Below are positions 33,528 to 43,612 of a stretch of 46,369 bases of DNA, piece after piece. The stretch's first letter is position 1; each line of letters opens with the position of its first letter. Both the position numbers and the translations under genes were made by a program. The stretch lies in the NCBI GenBank assembly GCA_902791935.1, contig CADAXQ010000014.1, positions 1-46,369 of the forward strand, written 5' to 3'. Source of the DNA: an uncultured Erysipelotrichaceae bacterium (lineage in GTDB: Bacteria > Bacillota_I > Bacilli_A > RFN20 > CAG-826). The notes under the pieces are model-generated. The model was given only the letters and a program-made list of their open reading frames with translations, did not search any database and was not told where the DNA came from.

Positions 33528-35345
33528 TTACTTATTTTCGTCTTCATCCAGCGATAAGACAGCCATAAACGCTTCTTGTGGCACATCGACCGATCCAATT
33601 GCCTTCATCCGTTTCTTGCCTTCTTTTTGTTTTTCGAGCAGCTTCTTCTTCCGCGAAATATCGCCGCCATAGCACTTGGCCAAGACATCTTTTCTCACAC
33701 TCTTAATATCGGCACGCGCCACCACTTTTCCATTGATGGCAGCCTGGATTGGGACTTCGAATTGCTGCTTAGGGATAATATTCTTGAGTCTAGAAACAAT
33801 CGCAATGCCGCGGTTATAGGCAAACGGACGATAGACGATGCTCGATAAAGCATCAATGCGCTTGCCATTCAATAAAATGTCCATCTTGGCTAAATCGCTC
33901 GGCCGATAGTCATCAATCTGATAGTCCAAGGAGGCATAACCTTTCGTGACGGACTTCAACTTATCGAAGAAATTGAAAATGATTTCGCTTAAAGGCAAGG
34001 AATACTTCACCACTTGTCTTGTATCATCGAAATAAACCAAGTCTTGATAGACGCCACGCCGATTTTGGCAAAGTTCCATAATCGGGCCGACATATTCTTT
34101 CGGCGACATGATTTCAGCATTCACATAAGGTTCTTCGATAGCCCGGATTTTCGATGGATCAGGAAGTTCTGAGGGGTTATCGATCATTTTACTCGTGCCA
34201 TCGGTCATCAAAACGCGATATTGAACGGACGGTGCCGTTAGAATCAAATCTAAGCCATACTCGCGTTCGAGTCGCTCTTGCACGACATCCATGTGAAGCA
34301 AGCCTAAAAAACCGACACGGAAGCCAAAACCGAGCGCTTCGGAAGATTCGGGCTCATAAGTTAACGATGAATCGTTGAGGCCTAGTTTTTCTAAGGCGTC
34401 TTTTAAATCGGAGTATTTTTGAGAATCCACCGGATAAAGACCGCAATAAACCATCGGATTAATCTTACGGTATCCAGGCAAAGGCGAAGCAGCTGGATTC
34501 GACGCCAACGTGATGGTTTCGCCAGGGAATACGTCTTTGATGTCTTTAATGGTCGCCGTCAAATAACCGACTTCCCCTGCATCTAACTCACGAACGGGCA
34601 TCTCTTTCGGGGTACGAATGCCAACTTCCGTGACGACGTAACGTTTCTTTGACTGCATGAGCAAAATCTCATCACCGACTTTTAAATGGCCGTTTTTCAC
34701 GCGGATCAAAACGACGACGCCACGATAGGAATCATAGTAACTATCGAAGATTAAGGCTTGGCAAGGGGCGGAAGAATCGCCATCCGGCGGCGGAACAAGT
34801 TCTACGATGCGTTCGAGCATTTCTGGCACCCCGACACCAGTTTTGGCAGAAACTAAAGAAACATCCGCTGTCGAAAGGCCGATTTTTTCTTCGATTTCCT
34901 TTTTAGTATTCGCCACATCGGCGCTAGGTAAGTCAATTTTGTTAATCACCGGCAAAATCATGAGGTCGTTATCGATGGCAAGATAGACGTTGGCAAGCGT
35001 TTGGGCTTGCACGCCTTGTGTGGCATCGACGACGAGCAAAGCGCCTTCGCAAGCCGCCAAAGAACGGGATACTTCGTAAGTAAAATCCACGTGCCCAGGG
35101 GTATCGATCAAGTTAAAAATATAATCTTCGCCATCATGCGCGTGATAAGTCACGGTGACGGCGTTTAATTTAATGGTGATGCCCCGTTCTCTTTCTAACG
35201 GCATCGAATCCAACATTTGTTCGGTAAGATTGCGCTTTTCCACGGCACCCGTTGCTTCCAAAATCCGGTCGCAAAGCGTGGATTTTCCGTGGTCAATATG
35301 GGCAATGACGGAGAAATTCCGTATGTGTTTCTGATCAAAGGCCAT
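33528..35345 (-). CDS. lepA: Elongation factor 4 (LepA)
   Basis: A 605-residue translational GTPase LepA/EF4. It acts on stalled or assembling ribosomes. G1 is AHIDHGKST (15-23), G3 DTPGH and G4 NKIDLP. The unique C-terminal domain ends in [20 protein letters not shown], typical of the family. GAAGGA precedes the ATG, which lies 3 bases after the stop of the upstream helicase gene. The 3' end carries a strong terminator. Confidence 0.98.
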   Translation of the reverse strand: MAFDQKHIRNFSVIAHIDHGKSTLCDRILEATGAVEKRNLTEQMLDSMPLERERGITIKLNAVTVTYHAHDGEDYIFNLIDTPGHVDFTYEVSRSLAACEGALLVVDATQGVQAQTLANVYLAIDNDLMILPVINKIDLPSADVANTKKEIEEKIGLSTADVSLVSAKTGVGVPEMLERIVELVPPPDGDSSAPCQALIFDSYYDSYRGVVVLIRVKNGHLKVGDEILLMQSKKRYVVTEVGIRTPKEMPVRELDAGEVGYLTATIKDIKDVFPGETITLASNPAASPLPGYRKINPMVYCGLYPVDSQKYSDLKDALEKLGLNDSSLTYEPESSEALGFGFRVGFLGLLHMDVVQERLEREYGLDLILTAPSVQYRVLMTDGTSKMIDNPSELPDPSKIRAIEEPYVNAEIMSPKEYVGPIMELCQNRRGVYQDLVYFDDTRQVVKYSLPLSEIIFNFFDKLKSVTKGYASLDYQIDDYRPSDLAKMDILLNGKRIDALSSIVYRPFAYNRGIAIVSRLKNIIPKQQFEVPIQAAINGKVVARADIKSVRKDVLAKCYGGDISRKKKLLEKQKEGKKRMKAIGSVDVPQEAFMAVLSLDEDENK

Positions 35346-35348
35346 AAA

Positions 35349-37766
35349 TTAATCCTTCGGAATTATAGCGCCTTTGTCTTGTTTTCGATAGAACTCCGTC
35401 ATGCTCGTTTTGACTTCTTCGGGGGAAAGGACGATTTCGTATTGTTTCCAAACGCGGGAGAACAAGGCCCGATACTCGCCTTGCAGATAACGATCGTCAA
35501 TCAATAGAGCGCTACCAATGTCGTTTTCGCTGCGGATAAGACGCCCTACGGCTTGCATGACTTTGTTGATGCCGGGATTTCGATAAGCATAGGCGAACCC
35601 TTTGCCGTTTTTTGCCTCATAATAGTCCCGTAACGCGTTACTTTCGGGAGAGACTTGAGGTAGTCCAATGCCGACCACCGCTACGCCACTTAAGCGGTCG
35701 GCCATCAAATCCACGCCTTCTGAAAAAGAGCCGCCAATGATCAATAAACCGATAGAGGTCTTCTTTGGATGAGATAAAAAACGAGATAAAAACAAGCCTT
35801 TTTCATCATCGTTCATATCGCGTTCTTGCGTATAAACGTCTGCATCGCCAAACGAAAAGTACGGCGTGATTTTGGCAAGATAGTCGTAAGAAGGGAAGAA
35901 CAAGAAATAATTTCCCGTTTTCGCTTCCACAAAGGCGGACAGGTAACGAGCAACTTCTTCGTAAGTTTGGTCACGGTTTTTGTAACGGGTTGATACTTTC
36001 GGGGCGACCATCAAATGAAGATGTTCGGGCGGAAAAGGCGAAGGGAATGTCAAGAAAGGCAAGTCTTCTTCGCCATAAATGGAGCGTTCGTAGAATTCCA
36101 TGGGGCTAAGGGTAGCGCTAAAAACAGCCGTTCCCCGCACGCGGTCGATGCTTTCTTTGATCCAAGGGGAGGCATCAAGACATTGCCAACGAAGTTCAAA
36201 ATCATGATTGGAACGGCGAATCGCATAAGTCACGCAGTTTTCGTCACATTCACTGACCAAATAGCTCATTCGGTAAGCAACGCGTGAGAGCTCTTTCACT
36301 GAAGCAGGCAAAGCGACATCGCCAACTTGCTTCTTTTTCGTCGCGTCAGAGAAACGAAGTAACGCATCCAATACGCTGTCCGGAAATGTAGGAAGAATCG
36401 TAAAAGGGTCTTTCTCTGCTTGTTCCACTTCCTCTATTGCCGTTTGTAGCTTCTTTCTAGCCGATTTGATTCCCTTAAAGACTTTATAGGAGGAGAGTTC
36501 GTTTTTGGCCTTGTCTAACAAAGAAAGGCGGATACTTTCGCTATACATGTCTCTGGCTCGAGAAGGAAGATTGTGGGCTTCATCGATTAAGACAATATCG
36601 CGTGAAGGGTCCGCTTCAGGGCCAAAGTAACGGTCTAACCGCACTAGGGGGTCAAAAAAGTAGTTATAATCGCAAAGAATGACGTCGGCAATCAAAGATA
36701 AATCGAGCTGTAATTCAAACGGGCACATCGCGTAATGTCGCGCAATATCCGTAACATATTCCGGAGAGAAACGATGGTTCGCCTGATTTTCTTCTGCCAT
36801 CACTTGCCGTAATTTGCCATAGTAGTCTTTGGCAAAGGGACAAGCATCGGGATTGCATTCCATTCCGGGATTGAAGCAAATCTTTTCTTTGGCTACCAGC
36901 CAAGAATCGCGGCCAATAAAGCCTTTTTCATAGCAAGAAGTCATGGCGTCAAAGGCCGCTTGTCGCCCAGAGCCTTTGGCTGTGAGATAAAACAATTTGG
37001 CATTTGTGCCTTTCGCAAAGCTTTTTAAGGCGGGGTAAATCGCAGAAATCGTCTTCCCAATGCCGGTCGGCGCTTCAAAGAAAAAGACATTCTTACTTTG
37101 TTTTTTGCTCATTAAAGCATAGATATATTTCGCCATTTCCCGTTGGCCGGGGCGGAAATGCGCATAAGGAAAAGGAAGCGCAGCGGCCGATTCATTTCGT
37201 AACGCAAGGTGCTTGAACTCTTCTTCATCGAATTGTAAGTGACGATCGATTAAAGAAAGGATGTCTTTTTCAAGTTCCGCGAATGTGAACTTCTCCTCTT
37301 TGACCATCTTTTGTTTCGCGTCTTGTTGCGAAATATAGGTCAAACGGATGCCACATTCTCGGGGCAAATCGGGATGATTTAACAAATAAAGGTAGCCATA
37401 ACATTCGGCTTGGGCATAATGCCATGCTTTTTGTTGATGATAAAAATCTTCTAACGGCATAACGGTGGTCTTGATTTCATCAATCACCGGAAAGGGACCG
37501 CCAACAATGATGCCGTCGGCTCTCCCTTCTAAGATGACAGTCGCCTTCTCCCGCTCAATGGTTCCGACTAAGGGAACTTCAGAAAGATAATCCCGGCCTT
37601 GTTTTTCTTGAAAGGAAGCATGTAATTTGCTTCCTAATTGCATCGTGTCGGCATTATAAACGCGATTATCGATGTCCCCTTCGCGGCATAAAAAATCCAC
37701 GAGTTCATGGACCGATAACGTGACCGTGCGTTTTTTCTGTTTATTGGACGATTTTTCGCTCGCCAT
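35349..37766 (-). CDS. PD-(D/E)xK nuclease fused to an XPD/DinG-type Fe-S helicase
   Basis: An 805-residue protein. Residues ~1-185 look like a RecB-family nuclease: H49, D84 in GRADG, E97-x-K99 in IDEIKTT, and Q119/Y123 in QAECYGYL. A superfamily 2 helicase of the XPD/DinG group follows, with Walker A APTGIGKT (232-239) and Fe-S cluster cysteines C297, C304, C309 and C348. DEAH is at 395-398, and the C-terminal VGRLIRSENDIG motif VI completes the set. It probably unwinds and trims DNA in repair. The start overlaps fmt by 26 bases. Confidence 0.87.
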   Translation of the reverse strand: MASEKSSNKQKKRTVTLSVHELVDFLCREGDIDNRVYNADTMQLGSKLHASFQEKQGRDYLSEVPLVGTIEREKATVILEGRADGIIVGGPFPVIDEIKTTVMPLEDFYHQQKAWHYAQAECYGYLYLLNHPDLPRECGIRLTYISQQDAKQKMVKEEKFTFAELEKDILSLIDRHLQFDEEEFKHLALRNESAAALPFPYAHFRPGQREMAKYIYALMSKKQSKNVFFFEAPTGIGKTISAIYPALKSFAKGTNAKLFYLTAKGSGRQAAFDAMTSCYEKGFIGRDSWLVAKEKICFNPGMECNPDACPFAKDYYGKLRQVMAEENQANHRFSPEYVTDIARHYAMCPFELQLDLSLIADVILCDYNYFFDPLVRLDRYFGPEADPSRDIVLIDEAHNLPSRARDMYSESIRLSLLDKAKNELSSYKVFKGIKSARKKLQTAIEEVEQAEKDPFTILPTFPDSVLDALLRFSDATKKKQVGDVALPASVKELSRVAYRMSYLVSECDENCVTYAIRRSNHDFELRWQCLDASPWIKESIDRVRGTAVFSATLSPMEFYERSIYGEEDLPFLTFPSPFPPEHLHLMVAPKVSTRYKNRDQTYEEVARYLSAFVEAKTGNYFLFFPSYDYLAKITPYFSFGDADVYTQERDMNDDEKGLFLSRFLSHPKKTSIGLLIIGGSFSEGVDLMADRLSGVAVVGIGLPQVSPESNALRDYYEAKNGKGFAYAYRNPGINKVMQAVGRLIRSENDIGSALLIDDRYLQGEYRALFSRVWKQYEIVLSPEEVKTSMTEFYRKQDKGAIIPKD

Positions 37767-38694
37767 TCCAATGGGCTCCGTTCAAGAAGGATTTCGCGTC
37801 CATCCGCTTTTTTCCTTCGTATTGCACTTCTTCTAATTTCAAGGCGCCATCGAAACAACCAAGATACAATCCCGATTTTTCAGGGAGCAATTCCCCGACA
37901 TCCAGTTTGCGGTCTAAAGCAACAGAAGCAGAGAAAATCTTTAATTTTTTGCCATCTACAATCACATAGGCGCCTGGCAAATCCGCGAGGGCACGGATAT
38001 AGCGTTCCGTCGCCACACTCGTCAACCCCAAAGGAAGATGTTCATCCTCAGGAAGAATCTTTTTGGCAAAACTGACTTGATTTTCATCTTGAGGGACGCC
38101 TTTTAACGTTCCGTTCACATAAGGCAAAAGGTCATGAACAATCAAGTCAGCAGCAGCATTTGAAAGTTTATCCGATAACGATGTCGTGGTGTCTTTGGCA
38201 CCAATCGGCACACGAACTTGGTCATAAACTTGCCCCGCATCCATCGCGGCCACCATTTCCATTAAGGAGATGCCACTTTCGTGATCCCCTTCTAAAATGG
38301 CGCGCTGAATCGGCGCAGCGCCACGTAAATGTGGCAATAAAGAAGCATGGAGATTGACGGCACCGCATGGGGAGAGATTCAAAAAGCCAGTCGGCACGAT
38401 TTGGCCATAGGCCATACAGACGATAACATCAAAAGAAAGTGATTTTGCCCATTCGTAGTCTTGACGAATGCGGTGCGGCTGAAACACAGGAATCGCATGC
38501 GCTAAGGCGACTTGTTTCACGGCTGGGACTTCTAACTTGGTACCATTTCGCCCGCCGCGTTTGTCTTCTTGAGAGACGACGCCGACAATGGTGTAACCGG
38601 CGGCAATCAGCTTTTCTAAAGGAAGCGCCGCAATGGCGGGCGTTCCGAGATATAACACCCGAACCGATTCGGGATTTGTAAACATGCGATTCAT
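37741..38694 (-). CDS. fmt: Methionyl-tRNA formyltransferase
   Basis: A 317-residue Fmt, which formylates initiator Met-tRNA using 10-formyl-THF. The catalytic region shows NLHASLLPHLRGAAPIQ and the aspartate in AMDAGQVY; a C-terminal OB-like tRNA-binding domain follows. The start at 38694 is chosen because GAGGTG lies 6 bases before it; a GTG at 38703 is also in frame. TATAAT at 38716-38721 (minus) is the likely -10. It leads the operon fmt-helicase-lepA. Confidence 0.95.
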   Translation of the reverse strand: MNRMFTNPESVRVLYLGTPAIAALPLEKLIAAGYTIVGVVSQEDKRGGRNGTKLEVPAVKQVALAHAIPVFQPHRIRQDYEWAKSLSFDVIVCMAYGQIVPTGFLNLSPCGAVNLHASLLPHLRGAAPIQRAILEGDHESGISLMEMVAAMDAGQVYDQVRVPIGAKDTTTSLSDKLSNAAADLIVHDLLPYVNGTLKGVPQDENQVSFAKKILPEDEHLPLGLTSVATERYIRALADLPGAYVIVDGKKLKIFSASVALDRKLDVGELLPEKSGLYLGCFDGALKLEEVQYEGKKRMDAKSFLNGAHWNGERKIVQ

Positions 38695-38715
38695 CAGGAT
38701 CACCTCATCTTCTTT

Positions 38716-38752
38716 ATTATAGCGTGAGATGGGGCATTCCTTATGTTAAAAT
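38716..38752. promoter_or_regulatory. Divergent promoters of fmt and the acyl-activating gene
   Basis: Minus strand TATAAT at 38716-38721 serves fmt. Plus strand extended -10 TGtTAAAAT (hexamer 38747-38752) serves the gene starting at 38776. The two -10 boxes are only 25 bases apart, so the promoters would compete. Confidence 0.7.
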
Positions 38753-38775
38753 ACGTCCTGTTTGGAGAAAACCGT

Positions 38776-40794
38776 ATGAAAACGTATAGCAAAAAAGCCT
38801 GTCAAGCTTTCATGAATCAATGTCTCGCCTTACGTGACACCTCCATGACCATGCGTGACATTTATGAATACATCACCACGAAGTACACGAAAGAGAAATG
38901 CTGTCTATATTTCGATGAAGACGATCATATCCGTTCGTATACTTATGCGAAATACAAAGATAACGTCTGGTATTTAGCGAAGCATGTATCGGGCTTATTA
39001 TCGGGAATTCCTGCCCATAGCATCGTTGCTTTGAAACTGAAAAACAGCCCCACATGGCCACTCATGTTTTGGTCAATCTTAATGACAGGGCACCCGGTGT
39101 TACTCATTGCGGCGAATTTGCAACACGACAATACCGAACGGTTACTCCAACAGTCAGGCGCGAAAGCAATCGTCGCGAATGAAGAAGATCCTTACTCCGT
39201 CCCGCTATTCCGTCTCAATAACGTGCGCAATGCCGATGAAGACGAATCATTTACGCCAAAATGGGCGGATGAAGTCATCTTTTGCTCAAGCGGCACCACG
39301 GGCGCCATCAAGATGATGGTGATGCATGGCAAAAACCTTTGCGCGCAAATCATGAGTTCTGTCAATATCCCGGAAGAAAGCACCACGTTGATGCATCCAG
39401 GAAACATTCGGATCTTAGCGATGATTCCGTTCCATCACATCTTTGGTTTTGTCGCCGTATTCCTTTGGTTTACGTTCTATGGCAAGACGTTGGTTTATCC
39501 GAATAGCATTTCTTCTTCCGACGTCCTAAAGGCCGTTCGCCAAGCAAAATGCACCCATTTGTTCTCCGTTCCGGTGTTCTGGGATAGCGCCGCCCAACAG
39601 TTCCAACGTTCGGTCGCGTTACAAAAGCCATCGAAGCAGGATTTGGTGAATCGGGTGCTGGCTTATAACACGAATCGAATTTCAAAAGACGAAGCCGGCA
39701 TGGCTTCGAAACATTTTGTGTCCCGGTCACTGCAAAAGAAATTATTCGGCACCCATATTGAATATTGCATTTCTGGCGGCGGGTATTTGTTGCCGAAGAC
39801 CAATGCGGTCATTAATGGGCTAGGTTATCCGCTCTATAACGGCTATGGCATGACGGAACTCGGCGTGGCGTCCGTAGAACGTTCTTCGAAAGTCGAAGCC
39901 CGACTTTTGGGCTCCATCGGGAAACCATTCGCTGGTTTTGAATACAAAATCGTCCCCAGTGCCACTTCCAATCCTGGGGAAGGCGAGCTTTGGGTTCGTT
40001 CCAATGCGGTGCACGATGAAGAAATCATTGATGGCGTAAGGCGTCGAACCGCCCTTCAAGACGGGTTCTTCCCAACGGGCGATATTGCCGCGAAAGATGC
40101 AGATGGCCGTTATTATCTCCGTGGCAGAAGCAAAGATGTCATCATCGGATCCAATGGGGAAAATATATATCCAGACGAAATCGAAAGCTATTTCACCGAC
40201 ATCAAGAGTGTGAAAAACCTCGCTGTCTTTGGCGACAATCAAGATAACACCGAACATATCATCTTGGTATTAGACCTTGAAAATTCGGCTTCGTCGCAAG
40301 ACTTCCAGCGTATTCAAAAAGACATTGATTCCATCAACGCAACGCTTCCGAATGAAAAACGTGTCTATGAAGCCTACGTCTATAAAAAGCCGCTTCCGAT
40401 GTCAAACAGCATGAAAGTCCAGCGGGGCGCCTTGAAACGGAACTTCCATGACCACCCCGAAGAATTCTTGTCTTTGATTCATCGGGAAAACAACCACTCC
40501 TCAAAAGTAAGCTTCGAAGGATTTGATTCTGAAGAAACAAAGAAAACCTTAGAAGCCGTGCGGAAAATCTTCTCCAAGACGTTATATCTTCCCGAGTTTA
40601 AGATTGATTTCGATGCCGTTTGGGACAAAGACCTTGGCGGCGATTCCATGAGCTATATTTCGATGGTAGAAGAATTAAACCGTTGCTTCCATCTCTCCAT
40701 TCCCACCGAGAAATATGGCGAGTTATTAACCGTGAATGACTTCGCCTTAGAGATTCTGACGTTGAAATCGGGCAAAAAGAATAATGAAAAGTAG
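38776..40794 (+). CDS. AMP-dependent acyl-activating enzyme with C-terminal carrier domain
   Basis: A 672-residue fusion. The adenylating part shows the P-loop CSSGTTGAIK, YNGYGMTELGVASV, the GDIAAKDADGRYYLRGRSKD hinge and NIYPDEIE. The last ~80 residues form an acyl/peptidyl carrier domain with DLGGDS, where S624 would take phosphopantetheine. It likely activates an acyl or carboxylic acid and loads it onto its own carrier; the substrate is not readable. No partner synthase is nearby. The start is placed at 38776 with GGAGA upstream; an in-frame ATG at 38743 overlaps the -10 box. The C-terminal catalytic Lys is probably in SNSMKVQRG. Confidence 0.85.
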   Translation: MKTYSKKACQAFMNQCLALRDTSMTMRDIYEYITTKYTKEKCCLYFDEDDHIRSYTYAKYKDNVWYLAKHVSGLLSGIPAHSIVALKLKNSPTWPLMFWSILMTGHPVLLIAANLQHDNTERLLQQSGAKAIVANEEDPYSVPLFRLNNVRNADEDESFTPKWADEVIFCSSGTTGAIKMMVMHGKNLCAQIMSSVNIPEESTTLMHPGNIRILAMIPFHHIFGFVAVFLWFTFYGKTLVYPNSISSSDVLKAVRQAKCTHLFSVPVFWDSAAQQFQRSVALQKPSKQDLVNRVLAYNTNRISKDEAGMASKHFVSRSLQKKLFGTHIEYCISGGGYLLPKTNAVINGLGYPLYNGYGMTELGVASVERSSKVEARLLGSIGKPFAGFEYKIVPSATSNPGEGELWVRSNAVHDEEIIDGVRRRTALQDGFFPTGDIAAKDADGRYYLRGRSKDVIIGSNGENIYPDEIESYFTDIKSVKNLAVFGDNQDNTEHIILVLDLENSASSQDFQRIQKDIDSINATLPNEKRVYEAYVYKKPLPMSNSMKVQRGALKRNFHDHPEEFLSLIHRENNHSSKVSFEGFDSEETKKTLEAVRKIFSKTLYLPEFKIDFDAVWDKDLGGDSMSYISMVEELNRCFHLSIPTEKYGELLTVNDFALEILTLKSGKKNNEK

Positions 40795-40823
40795 TTGTTT
40801 TCGTACGGATATAAAGGTAGAAT
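40795..40823 (+). promoter_or_regulatory. rpsT promoter
   Basis: TTGTTT (40795-40800), 17 bases, TAGAAT (40818-40823), directly after the stop of the acyl-activating gene. Confidence 0.65.
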
Positions 40824-40853
40824 TTTACACGCTTAGAAAAGGAACGATCGATT

Positions 40854-41114
40854 ATGGCAAACATCAAATCTCAAGTGAAACGCATTGATATTGGAGAACG
40901 CAACAATGCTTTGAATTCTTCGCGTAAGAGCGAAGCTCGCACTTCGATGAAGAAAGTCGAAGCTGCGGTTATGAACAAAGACAAAGCAGCAGCCGAAGCA
41001 GAACTTCGCGTTGCCTTATCGCTGTTGGATCAATTGGCCCAAGACGGCATCATCTCCAAGAACTCTGCGCTTCGCAAAAAAGCACATCTTCAAAAAGAAG
41101 TTGCTGCGTTATAA
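40854..41114 (+). CDS. rpsT: 30S ribosomal protein S20
   Basis: An 86-residue basic helical S20 that binds 16S rRNA early in assembly. The MANIKSQVKRI start, a basic N-terminal helix and the NSALRKKAHLQKEVA end are typical. AAAAGGA lies about 9 bases before the ATG. It is a monocistronic gene with its own promoter and terminator, transcribed opposite to holA and lepA. Confidence 0.97.
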   Translation: MANIKSQVKRIDIGERNNALNSSRKSEARTSMKKVEAAVMNKDKAAAEAELRVALSLLDQLAQDGIISKNSALRKKAHLQKEVAAL

Positions 41115-41134
41115 TTTAGCGCTTCTAAAAAACG

Positions 41135-41162
41135 AAAAGCCTGCATCGCTGCAGGCTTTTTT
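41135..41162. terminator. Bidirectional terminator between rpsT and trxB
   Basis: Stem AGCCTGCA/TGCAGGCT (41138-41145 and 41150-41157) with a four-base loop. T's follow on the plus strand, and the A run before the stem gives T's on the minus strand. Confidence 0.93.
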
Positions 41163-41163
41163 C

Positions 41164-42102
41164 TTATTTCGTGTATTGACTTTGTTGATAGGTGTCGTGC
41201 ACGGAGGTAGCGGCTAAAGCGCCATCCCCTGCCGCCGTCACAATCTGGCGGAGCGTCGTATCGCGGCAATCTCCGATCGCGAAGAGATTCTTTTGCTTCG
41301 TTTCTCTTCGGCCATCGGTAATGAGATAACCTTTTTCATCGGTTAATCCCTCAATTTTCAAGAACGAGAGATTTGGCACTTCCCCCACATAGAGGAAGAG
41401 TCCTTGCACGGCTAGCTTTTCCGTTTCGCCCGTATCTTTATTTCTCACTTCAAGAGAACTTAAGGTATTCTCTCCTTCTGCTCGCACAATTTCGTAAGGC
41501 GCCAAAATCTTGGTGTTTGGCAACGCTTTAAACGATGCTACGACCGTTTCTTGGGCACGGAAGGTCGTACGCCGAGCAATTAAGGTCACATGAGCGCATA
41601 ACGAAGCGAGATAAATGGCTTCCTCAAACGCCGAGTTTCCGGCGCCGACCACCGCCACGTCTTTGCCGCGATAGAATCTTCCGTCACAAATGGCGCAACG
41701 GCTGATGCCGCGTTTATGGAACGTTTCCTCTCCTTCGATGGGGAATGGCTTTTCCCCTAATCCTTGGGAAAGGATCACATAACGATAGTCGTGACTTTGC
41801 CCTTTCTTCGTGACGAGATGGAACGAACCGTCTTCATTGAGTGAAAGTTCCGTCACTTCGTCATAAACCGGCGCGATGTCAAAGTCTTTAAGCTGTTTTT
41901 CTAAGGCCATACCGAAGGCGGGACCTTTTACTTTTTCGACACCAGGATAGTTTTCAATGTTTTCGGTGAGGTTCGTTTTGCCACCCACAATGGTCTTTTC
42001 ATAAGCGACCGGGATCATGCCATATCGTTTTAAATAAACGGCGGCACTCACGCCAGCAGGGCCAAGACCAATCAAGGCGACTTCTTTTGGATTGATGTTC
42101 AT
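41164..42102 (-). CDS. trxB: Thioredoxin reductase
   Basis: A 312-residue FAD/NADPH thioredoxin reductase. The FAD site is GLGPAGVSAAVYLKR. The redox-active pair is CAIC in SRCAICDG. The NADPH site is VVGAGNSAFEEA, and LFAIGDCRDTTLRQ closes the FAD site. It passes electrons from NADPH to thioredoxin. The ATG at 42102 follows AAGGAGG by about 13 bases; an earlier frame start (to 42150) is less likely. It is not part of the conserved segment in Bacillus and has been placed between rpsT and holA here. Confidence 0.92.
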   Translation of the reverse strand: MNINPKEVALIGLGPAGVSAAVYLKRYGMIPVAYEKTIVGGKTNLTENIENYPGVEKVKGPAFGMALEKQLKDFDIAPVYDEVTELSLNEDGSFHLVTKKGQSHDYRYVILSQGLGEKPFPIEGEETFHKRGISRCAICDGRFYRGKDVAVVGAGNSAFEEAIYLASLCAHVTLIARRTTFRAQETVVASFKALPNTKILAPYEIVRAEGENTLSSLEVRNKDTGETEKLAVQGLFLYVGEVPNLSFLKIEGLTDEKGYLITDGRRETKQKNLFAIGDCRDTTLRQIVTAAGDGALAATSVHDTYQQSQYTK

Positions 42103-42171
42103 AGTTGCTTTAATGCCTCCTTTTATCTTAAGGTTAGCCGTTTCTAACAAAAAAGAAAGAAATGTGCTCTA

Positions 42172-42615
42172 TCAAAGTGTTTTGAAAATAGGAATGATCT
42201 GACCAGGTTCTATCTTAAGCACCAAATAGGAGCCTTTATCTCCGTCACGAGGATAAGAGATGCTGCCAGGGCAAAATACCCATAAATCGCCGATTTTTTC
42301 ACATTCTTTCGTGTGAGTGTGCCCATGGATAAAAATACGCCAGCCTTTCTTGGCAAATGCTTCATAGGCACCATCGCTATCAAGCGGATAATGCCGCATA
42401 TAGAGTGGGCCATAAGGGGTTTGCGTGTGATAGTCGCGCGGATAGGAATAGAAATCACAATTGCCTTTCACGGCGGCAAAAGGCGTTGTTGCCCCTTCTC
42501 CCATCAACCCAACATCGCCAGCATGCAAATAAAGGTCGGCATCATATTCGCGCATGGCCACCATACGCAACGCTTCTTCATCTCCGTGCGTATCGGATAT
42601 GACGACAATTTTCAT
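42172..42615 (-). CDS. YfcE/MJ0936-type metallophosphodiesterase
   Basis: A 147-residue calcineurin-like phosphoesterase. Metal-binding motifs are ISDTHGD, LHAGDVG, KGNCD and HGHTH. Such proteins hydrolyse phosphodiesters; the physiological substrate is unclear. The start at 42615 overlaps the holA stop by ATGA and gives the conserved MKIVVISDTHG beginning; the longer frame to 42723 lies inside holA. Confidence 0.93.
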   Translation of the reverse strand: MKIVVISDTHGDEEALRMVAMREYDADLYLHAGDVGLMGEGATTPFAAVKGNCDFYSYPRDYHTQTPYGPLYMRHYPLDSDGAYEAFAKKGWRIFIHGHTHTKECEKIGDLWVFCPGSISYPRDGDKGSYLVLKIEPGQIIPIFKTL

Positions 42616-43589
42616 AACGTAAAATTCACTAAAAACAGCGTAAAGGCAGTATCGTTGTCCATTTTGCCGGTGAAAATAGCCAATTCTGTTTGATAAAGCT
42701 GCTCCATGGCGCGATGTAGACATGCGTCCGACATTTTCGAAACGCTATAAAGAGAGGCTTTTGCTCGTCCCGTTGAGATTTTGAGTGCCGTTCCGATGTC
42801 GTAGGCCTCATAGCCACGGCGCGCTAAATAACGAACTTGATCTAAGACCATGAATTGGCGGCTTAGCATATGAATCAACGGAATCGGGCCATTGTTCGCG
42901 ACGATTTTGCTGTCGCGGTACACCTCTAAAGCGTGTTTGATGTTGCCACGGGTTAACGCGTTTGCTAATTCATAAGAATTTTCTTCCAGCGGAGAAGGCG
43001 TTAAGGTCTGCACCATGGCTTTTGTGACCTCTTCCCCGTTGGCATAGGCGATTAATTTATTGGCTTCTTGGCAAAACAGCGCATAGTCACCTTGCGTCCG
43101 TTCTTTAAGCTCAGTTACCGCAGGAATATCAATGGACGCTTTACGTTTTGCAAAATATTTTGGGATGAATTCATCCCATTGATTATCGGATAAATCATCG
43201 ATTTGTAAGAATTTTGCACCACCGCTTTCTAATGCTTTGTAGTAAGGAGAATTCTTATCCAAGTCGTTGGTACAAACCGTGATAAATAAAGAAACAGCAT
43301 CATCCGGTTTTTGGAAGAATGTCAACAAAAGACGATCGTCATCCCCGGCTGGCAACTTTTTCTTTTCTCTCGTTTTGGCCAAATAGAAGAAATGATCGGC
43401 AACAACGACTTTCTTATCGTAGCCAAGCGGCAAGGAAAGACATTCGTTCGCCAAATCGCAAAGTCGATTCTCCGTCATATCGAGCGCCACATAGCTCATG
43501 GCGTCCCGTTCGGGAAGGACTTCGCGAACGGCCCGACGAAGCGGGCCACGCATCATACTATCTTGAGAAGAAAAGAAAACGGTAATCAT
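42612..43589 (-). CDS. holA: DNA polymerase III delta subunit
   Basis: A 325-residue delta subunit of the clamp loader, which opens the beta sliding clamp. The family is divergent; recognition rests on the position after comEC, the AAA+-like fold with HFFYL, and the C-terminal HMLSRQFMVLDQVRYLARRG segment. TATAAT at 43598-43603 (minus) lies eight bases before the ATG with no ribosome site, so it is almost leaderless. The promoter lies in the 23-base gap after comEC. Confidence 0.92.
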   Translation of the reverse strand: MITVFFSSQDSMMRGPLRRAVREVLPERDAMSYVALDMTENRLCDLANECLSLPLGYDKKVVVADHFFYLAKTREKKKLPAGDDDRLLLTFFQKPDDAVSLFITVCTNDLDKNSPYYKALESGGAKFLQIDDLSDNQWDEFIPKYFAKRKASIDIPAVTELKERTQGDYALFCQEANKLIAYANGEEVTKAMVQTLTPSPLEENSYELANALTRGNIKHALEVYRDSKIVANNGPIPLIHMLSRQFMVLDQVRYLARRGYEAYDIGTALKISTGRAKASLYSVSKMSDACLHRAMEQLYQTELAIFTGKMDNDTAFTLFLVNFTL

Positions 43590-43612
43590 TGTCTTTTATT
43601 ATAGACGGAGCA

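Noticed and set aside
42133..42148. GTTAG/CTAAC hairpin upstream of trxB as a terminator
   Set aside because: Only five base pairs and no T run follows in the direction of yfcE-type gene transcription.
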